Position numbers and translations under genes: made by a program
Notes under the pieces: generated by a model
The model's input: the letters and a program-made list of their open reading frames with translations, nothing else
What the model was told of the DNA's origin: nothing
Databases searched by the model: none
Assembly (NCBI GenBank): GCA_015067845.1
Contig: SVLT01000001.1
Location: 106,938-170,937 of the forward strand
Direction of reading: 5' to 3'
Source: Oscillospiraceae bacterium
GTDB lineage: Bacteria > Bacillota > Clostridia > Oscillospirales > Oscillospiraceae
DNA length: 64,000 nt
Shown: piece after piece, positions 59,901-64,000 of the stretch
Position numbering within the stretch: position 1 is the stretch's first letter
Layout of the letters: the number at the start of each line of letters is the position of its first letter

Positions 59901-62900
59901 CATGTCCGCATACATGGGAGCAACGCCCTTGTAAATAATGTTCTGGGCGATCAGATCCCGTTCCTCCTGGGTCATCTGGTCATAGCACATATCGTAAATG
60001 GTTGCCATACCCATGGTGATACGGGGGTTATCCAAAGAAGCGTTCACCGGCTCGTTGCTGAGCCACCAGTTATACTTGGTTTCTGTCCAGTACTCCCACT
60101 CGCACATATCCAGCGCCCAGCTGATGGCCTGGTCGGAATACTTAGTATCACCGGTGATGGCATAAGCCATGGCCACGGTGGTGAAACGGTTATACAGGCC
60201 ACTGGAAATACCCTCCAGATAAGGCCAGTTACGGCCGCCGGGCACATCGTCCAGCAGCGGGTCGGCACTGATATCCTGAATATGATCCAGATTGACCTTA
60301 TAACGGGTCACACGGTCACCATTGGGGCTGGCATCCCAACCTTGATAGAAATATTCCTGGTCTACATAGGTGTCCGCAGTTTTGATCAGACTTCTGTATG
60401 CACTCGCACCAGAAACACCGAAGGCATTGACTGTATCGTCCATAGCGAATTCACGGATCTTTTTCAGTTCTTCCTCTGTAAAGTACAGGCGGTTGCCCTC
60501 ATCATACTTGATGTCATAATCGTAGGCTTCGTCAATATACTGACCGTATTCTTCCACTATGGTCATGTCGTCCCAGTAGACGGTACCGGTGGCTTCCGCA
60601 TTGTCGCCCACCAGCAGAACCAGCTTCGCGTAGGAGGCAGTTGCGGGGGCCTTGCTTGCCAATAGCAGGAACTGCCACTTGCCGGTTCCTGCGGAGGTCA
60701 CAGAATCTCGGCTCAATTCCTTAAAGCCGTTGTCATAGTAGATAATGGCCAGCTGGCCCTTTACATTCTTGGTGTCCTTGACGCGGGCCGTGATGTAATA
60801 CGTCAACTCATCTGTAGCATAACCGGAGATCTGATAGCCGCTCAGGTCTGTGATCTTGCTGATGGCGCCCTGCTGCACACTCTGGCTGTTGTCCTTGACC
60901 TGCAGGGAGATCTTGCCTGCGAAAGGACCCTTGGTGGAAGCGGCCAGCTTGCCGTCTTCGTAGGAATCCCAGCTTTCCACCGCGCCGGTCTTATCCAGGT
61001 CTTCGAAGTCCAGATTGTCATACTTGATGGAAACGCCTTTCACAACAGCCAGGTTGCCGAAATAGGCCGTACCTACAGAGGCATTGGAGGAAATCAGGTA
61101 AACACGGGCCTTAACCGCACCCTCAGGTGCCGTTGTGGACACGATACCACGGGTCCAGAAGTCGGGAGAGCAGGAAATGGTCACAGTTTTGTGCTGTTTG
61201 GAACCGATATTGGCAACTTCCTTGCAGTCCTCATCATAATAATAAGCAATACGAATACTGGGGTAGCTTTCTGTGTATTCGCCACGGACCATGGCGCTGT
61301 ATGTATAGGTCTTTCCGGGCTCTACGTCCATGACATAGTACATATTCATGCCTGTGCCGGAATCCTGATCGTCCATCTTGATCATGTAGTTGCCCACAAC
61401 AGACTTATCCAGTTCGGTCTCGGTGGGGACCAGAGAAATCTTGTCTGCACCGCTGCCAATGGTCCAGCCCTTCAGGGTGGATTCATTCTTGGAGGAAATC
61501 AGAATGTCCTCGAAGCCTTCCGGATACTCCTCAAAGGAGGCATTGGTAAGCATATTTCTTGTGTTCGCACCGGAGGTTGCAAAGAACTGTAAATCATCAA
61601 GATAGATATTGCAGGTTGCAGCTGCCGTACTTTCCAGGGACACGATGGCGTAAGAAGTATTCTCCGGCGCCACGAATGTCCGCCAACTGGTTCTCCAGTT
61701 GCTGAAACCGGCCTGGGCATTGGTGTATTCCTCCAGCAGCTTGCCCTCAGCATCGTAACAACGAACATATATACTGGGCGAACCCTTGCCTGTCCGGGCG
61801 TAGATATATTTGTACTCCTGACCGGGCTGAATGTTTTCTATCTTGGTAGACAACTTGAAGCTGCCCGACGCCGAAGCATCCACAGCCTGAATGGCCCATT
61901 CACCCTTATAGGCAGATGCGTTAGTCTTGAACAGTTGAACACCCGTGCCCATGGTTTCCAGTGTCCAGCCGTTGGGCAGTGCAGTTGCATTTATCGGTGT
62001 CGTGTAGGTGAAGAGGGTCAACTCGAAGAAGGGGTTGTCCAGCAGATTCTGTTCCGGGATCACGATGACATCTTCCGGATCAACCATTTCACCGCTGTCC
62101 TCACCGTCACCGCCGGAGATCTCCGTCTTTTCGAAAGAAATATTGTCGAAGTAAGCGGAATTTTGGGCGGCAAGGCCGGTGTTCAGCAGAATATTGATAT
62201 TGGAATAATCCTCAACCACTTCAATGACGGCTTCATAGGTTTTCCATGCGCCGTTTGTTTTCGCAAAATTCTCCTTCAACAGCTCAATGCCGGAAGTGCC
62301 TGCGCTGTTGGCGCGCACAATGATCTGGGGTGCATCATCCGTCTTATAATCGATTTTCAGTTTATAGAAACCGGGCTCGGGCTGAATGGTAGGATAGACG
62401 TAACCACCGGCAGTCGTGCTGTCGTCTGCCAGTTGCAGAAGGAAATTGCCCGCCTTGTCCGGATCAGCCACAACAGTCCAGATACCGTCGCCGGCCTGAC
62501 GGTTCCAACCGGAGAAGTCAGCCTCTGTGCTGCCGAAGGTGCCGTTGGGAACCTGGTTGCCGGTAACGGGCACGGTTTGCTCCTTTGCAAAGGAGACATT
62601 GTCAAAATAAGCGGAATTCATTACTGCCTGACCACTGTTGAGCAAAATGTAGACCGTGGAGACATCCGAAGTCACCTTGATTTCAGTCTCAAAGGTTGCC
62701 CATTCACCGTTTGTTTTGGCGCAGGTCTTTTTCAACAGCTCTATGCCCGCAGTGGTGGCAGCATTGCCACGAACGATGACCTGGGGCGCATTGTCCGTCT
62801 TATAATCAAATTTTAATGTATAGGTACCGGGTTGCGGCTGAACGGTCGCATAGACATAGCCGCCGATGCTTGCGCTGTCGTCATTCAGGTGCAGAACAAA

Positions 62901-63662
62901 ATTGCCTGCCTTATCAGGGTCAGCCTCAACCTTCCAAATTCCAGAAGCGGACTGACGGGTCCAGCCGGACATGTCAGCCTCTGTGCTGCCAAAGGTGCTG
63001 TTGGCGATCAGGTTGCCTGCGGCAGGAGTCGTGCTGCCGCCTTCGTTACCACCCTCGTGGCCGCCCTCATTGTCGCCGGCAACGACCTTGGTAAAGGAGA
63101 TATTGTCAAAGCAAGCAGTACCCACACCGGCGGTAGGAGAAGCAATCAGAATGAATGCCTTTGTCGTGTCTGCAGGAATCTCCACCTGTGCCTCATAGGT
63201 CTGCCAGGTGTCTGCAGAAAGCGCAGAAAAGCCCTTCATGTGCAGATTGGTGCCATTCTGGGCGCCCTTACGCACATAAATACCGGGATTGCTGGCAGTA
63301 TACTTGCCCTTATAATCCACCTTAAGGGTATAGGTACAGCCGGGCTCCACAGTAAGGCCGCAATAAATATACCGGCCGCCTGTGGCGCTATCGTCCGCTA
63401 CCTTGGCAACATAATTGCCCTCCTTGCCCTCTTCAGCCACAATAGACCAAATGCCGGATATATTAGACCAACCTGTTATGTCAGCCTCAACCGTACCGTT
63501 GGACTCTTTTTCAAAGGTACCGTTCTCGACCAGGTTCGTGGCAGTCGCCGCCTGGCTTTGCACCTCAGCCTGAGCCGCAGGCACATCCGGCAGGACAATA
63601 TAGCCCACCAGGGTGCACAGGATCAAAAGTAAACTGATACTGCGTTTCCAAGTCTTGTTCAT
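56931..63662 (-). CDS. 2,243-residue surface polysaccharide lyase, heparinase II/III-like, with CBM-like repeats
   Basis: Signal peptide 1-32 (cut after AQA), with AAGGAGG upstream. Three similar jelly-roll/CBM-like repeats start near 43, 216 and 368 (NLxENGTFxS ... YFDNxSF), with a GGHEGGNEGG linker after the first. Three more distant units start near 538, 701 and 880. The lyase part runs about 1055-1680: alpha-toroid segments with NWWLSNEPVNASLDNPR and TWHNKFLMRCSA, and the heparinase II/III motif SGHGQYDQLSFQLF (about 1463-1476). A further CBM-like domain lies at about 1695-1800. A beta-repeat region (about 1985-2190, TVTYQLDGSIS-like units) ends in a membrane helix (2212-2236) and RKRNAK. 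It should degrade uronate-rich polysaccharide at the cell surface. Confidence 0.9.
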   Translation of the reverse strand: MNKTWKRSISLLLILCTLVGYIVLPDVPAAQAEVQSQAATATNLVENGTFEKESNGTVEADITGWSNISGIWSIVAEEGKEGNYVAKVADDSATGGRYIYCGLTVEPGCTYTLKVDYKGKYTASNPGIYVRKGAQNGTNLHMKGFSALSADTWQTYEAQVEIPADTTKAFILIASPTAGVGTACFDNISFTKVVAGDNEGGHEGGNEGGSTTPAAGNLIANSTFGSTEADMSGWTRQSASGIWKVEADPDKAGNFVLHLNDDSASIGGYVYATVQPQPGTYTLKFDYKTDNAPQVIVRGNAATTAGIELLKKTCAKTNGEWATFETEIKVTSDVSTVYILLNSGQAVMNSAYFDNVSFAKEQTVPVTGNQVPNGTFGSTEADFSGWNRQAGDGIWTVVADPDKAGNFLLQLADDSTTAGGYVYPTIQPEPGFYKLKIDYKTDDAPQIIVRANSAGTSGIELLKENFAKTNGAWKTYEAVIEVVEDYSNINILLNTGLAAQNSAYFDNISFEKTEISGGDGEDSGEMVDPEDVIVIPEQNLLDNPFFELTLFTYTTPINATALPNGWTLETMGTGVQLFKTNASAYKGEWAIQAVDASASGSFKLSTKIENIQPGQEYKYIYARTGKGSPSIYVRCYDAEGKLLEEYTNAQAGFSNWRTSWRTFVAPENTSYAIVSLESTAAATCNIYLDDLQFFATSGANTRNMLTNASFEEYPEGFEDILISSKNESTLKGWTIGSGADKISLVPTETELDKSVVGNYMIKMDDQDSGTGMNMYYVMDVEPGKTYTYSAMVRGEYTESYPSIRIAYYYDEDCKEVANIGSKQHKTVTISCSPDFWTRGIVSTTAPEGAVKARVYLISSNASVGTAYFGNLAVVKGVSIKYDNLDFEDLDKTGAVESWDSYEDGKLAASTKGPFAGKISLQVKDNSQSVQQGAISKITDLSGYQISGYATDELTYYITARVKDTKNVKGQLAIIYYDNGFKELSRDSVTSAGTGKWQFLLLASKAPATASYAKLVLLVGDNAEATGTVYWDDMTIVEEYGQYIDEAYDYDIKYDEGNRLYFTEEELKKIREFAMDDTVNAFGVSGASAYRSLIKTADTYVDQEYFYQGWDASPNGDRVTRYKVNLDHIQDISADPLLDDVPGGRNWPYLEGISSGLYNRFTTVAMAYAITGDTKYSDQAISWALDMCEWEYWTETKYNWWLSNEPVNASLDNPRITMGMATIYDMCYDQMTQEERDLIAQNIIYKGVAPMYADMTGPRRQTWHNKFLMRCSAVLLGTLAVINEDNKDELSKYLDRGYAFANAFLDARYTESENEGYSYTSLSLEELAMGMDSLLRVTGRTGLLEHPYFSEILVDWVVDFLSPGEIKQFPVYSDSHATGRYFKTTMLMLNRNNGDGKAGYYLQKMGLDTDYFKVLLYADYEPVITEPTENDYVAYVERVGYGGLRTGWDDGDLMLYIVGNNSASGHGQYDQLSFQLFTDDLWPAVDPGYSNLSEGFDEQQGHNIILVDGQWQTVKGQGTLESVVDAQLYGQFSGSAPGAYAEGLLTQWDRHTIMINHGDRPYYIIIDEMASDTERVYDFNLNTGGWKDITVDGNAMAEGVNKGNKVAVYGSNGYIFAEFVSKEKMNIEAVTYEDGGPVLQADSGKNKSQQYMTILTKPYGIELDESFSFLQLLNTPDLVAYKTSSNDSVITKSVTASGNALYFFRGQSVGDWIELPFTLDESGTYDLMLKIAKSYNYGIYKIFIDDELITTYDGYDESVYTHELNLGKREVAAGEHMLRLELVGVNPKSIGALISVASLTFATEREMPDAPIYTQEVYDTDKVLGAKIFHTVNNYDIVLHNRGTGKITAGGVTTNGEQAAIIGVMEDGYMEGFTLITGTSLTFDGKTLVKASSAATVSADFRGKAKYAVTTDKEQSISLYAPYKILGATVDGKSVEYSLDGKMAKISVPAGTHTVVLYVKNAVEYLWGNEGGEGKTIYDANGEIIYKIWEGVDGTAYLYEDGQLKLDAYFDPLTKVLIREELLEDGSWQITTHDLIGNISKIEIEHPNGNLTTVTYQLDGSISTLVTDKRGEYLEMTMDYPDGSKTVAQYLDDKTVTTKYGVNGNVLAVTTMYNDGRRVEETYDENGKLLSKITRTKGGNREEVVYNADGSVVTTVYTANKLTSVQTVHADGTSVLEEHLEDGSVRVTKYDKDGNVLEVTIDGKLVEEEKADNSWIIIVIVAVAIVGAAALVIVLVKIRKRNAK

Positions 63663-63721
63663 TCTGTGTATCCTCCTTGCATGCTATGATGAATGGCATA
63701 GGCACCCTTCTTCAAGGCACA

Positions 63722-63735
63722 TTTAGTTAACTAAA
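63722..63735. promoter_or_regulatory. palindromic operator candidate
   Basis: TTTAGTTAACTAAA, a perfect 14-bp palindrome just after the -10 box of the lyase promoter, at the transcription start. A repressor bound there would block initiation; the regulator is not in the window. Confidence 0.55.
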
Positions 63736-63738
63736 ATA

Positions 63739-63767
63739 ATTATATCATTGTTGCAACCAGAATGCAA
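63739..63767 (-). promoter_or_regulatory. promoter of the large lyase gene
   Basis: TTGCAT (63767-63762), 17 bases, TATAAT (63744-63739) on the minus strand. Confidence 0.8.
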
Positions 63768-63824
63768 TCGTTTTTTTGAGAAACAACAATATTTTCTATA
63801 AATCAAGTAATTATGTGCAAACGA

Positions 63825-63859
63825 AAACAATCCTGCCCTGGGATAGGGCAGGATTGTTT
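63825..63859 (-). terminator. terminator of the right-edge gene
   Basis: 15-bp stem (63825-63839 with 63845-63859), T residues on the minus strand. Confidence 0.85.
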
Positions 63860-63867
63860 CAAGTAGA

Positions 63868-64000
63868 TTATTTTGCATTTCTCTTCCTGATCTTCACCAG
63901 AACGATCACGAGAGCTGCTGCGCCGATCACTGCAACTGCGACGATGACAATGATGAGCCACAGGTTGTTGTTTTCTTCCGCAACCAGCTGGCCGTTAACG
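63868..64000 (-). CDS. C-terminus of a second anchored surface protein
   Basis: The last 43 or so codons of a gene running off the right edge. It reads VNGQLVAEENNNLWLI, then a membrane helix and the end VLVKIRKRNAK, which matches the last residues of the 2,243-residue lyase (VLVKIRKRNAK) and its preceding helix almost exactly. So two neighbouring surface proteins share one anchor module, and a second lyase or binding protein probably follows. Its catalytic part is outside the window. Confidence 0.85.
   Translation of the reverse strand, partial: VNGQLVAEENNNLWLIIVIVAVAVIGAAALVIVLVKIRKRNAK

Noticed and set aside
1..64000. CRISPR array, restriction-modification or toxin-antitoxin defence system
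   Set aside because: No regularly spaced repeats, cas genes or typical toxin-antitoxin pairs were found. The RHH protein at 5602 has no toxin partner.

Overview
The window looks like chromosome from a low-to-mid GC Firmicute of the class Clostridia, most likely a gut Oscillospiraceae/Ruminococcaceae-type anaerobe. The evidence is AGGAGG-type ribosome sites, clean TTGACA-N17-TATAAT promoters, a tyrosine T-box, a TlyA-NadK-ArgR-RecN cluster, a tmRNA with an LAA-ending tag, and many small Clostridia-type membrane proteins. The genus cannot be called from this sequence alone.

Layout. 1-2790 (minus): a B12-binding radical SAM protein with its DUF2344 partner, and an M50 protease. 2830-6714: tRNA-Pro(CGG), whose 3' end is the attachment site of a complete 3.5-kb integrated element with a 45-bp direct repeat at each end. 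That element carries a tyrosine integrase, an excisionase, a small ribbon-helix-helix protein and a Rep protein of the CRESS (circovirus/geminivirus-like) HUH endonuclease-helicase type. Next to rep is a perfect hairpin whose loop region contains the circovirus-type nonamer TAGTATTAC. 6.7-13.4 kb: coaX, a phosphoesterase, an unknown three-gene operon, trpS, an M20 amidohydrolase and gltX. 13.4-18.9 kb: tRNA-Ser(GCU), a regulator, a beta-lactamase-fold hydrolase, and the tRNA-thiolation pair cysteine desulfurase/mnmE. 19-29 kb: a radical SAM protein, the queA-tgt-yajC queuosine cluster, dapA, a GDPD, an MFS carrier, and an M28 peptidase-tyrS operon behind a Tyr T-box. 29-37.6 kb: a degenerate M23 protein, recN-argR-nadK-tlyA-dxs, then oapA and a probable OLE RNA of about 0.6 kb. 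37.8-45 kb: a GH3-nagA-(HTH-GlcNAc kinase fusion) amino-sugar operon, a NUDIX hydrolase, dinB with a small partner, and a second serine hydrolase. 45-56.8 kb: three YwaF-like membrane proteins, a thioesterase, smpB-ppiB-ssrA, a second GH3, trkA-trkH and a creatininase-family protein. 56.9-64 kb: a 2,243-residue secreted, membrane-anchored heparinase-II/III-like lyase and the tail of a second protein with the same anchor.

Two observations stand out. The first is the CRESS-Rep integrative element, with its virus-like origin and a pMV158-like control region (RHH gene, counter-transcribed RNA, rep). The second is a recurring module behind tRNA-Pro, tRNA-Ser and tmRNA. In each case the RNA gene's 3' end is followed by a terminator, an inverted partial copy of that gene's own T-arm, internal hairpins, and a degenerate direct copy of the same 3' end. 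The Pro and Ser modules also share hairpins whose two arms have changed together.
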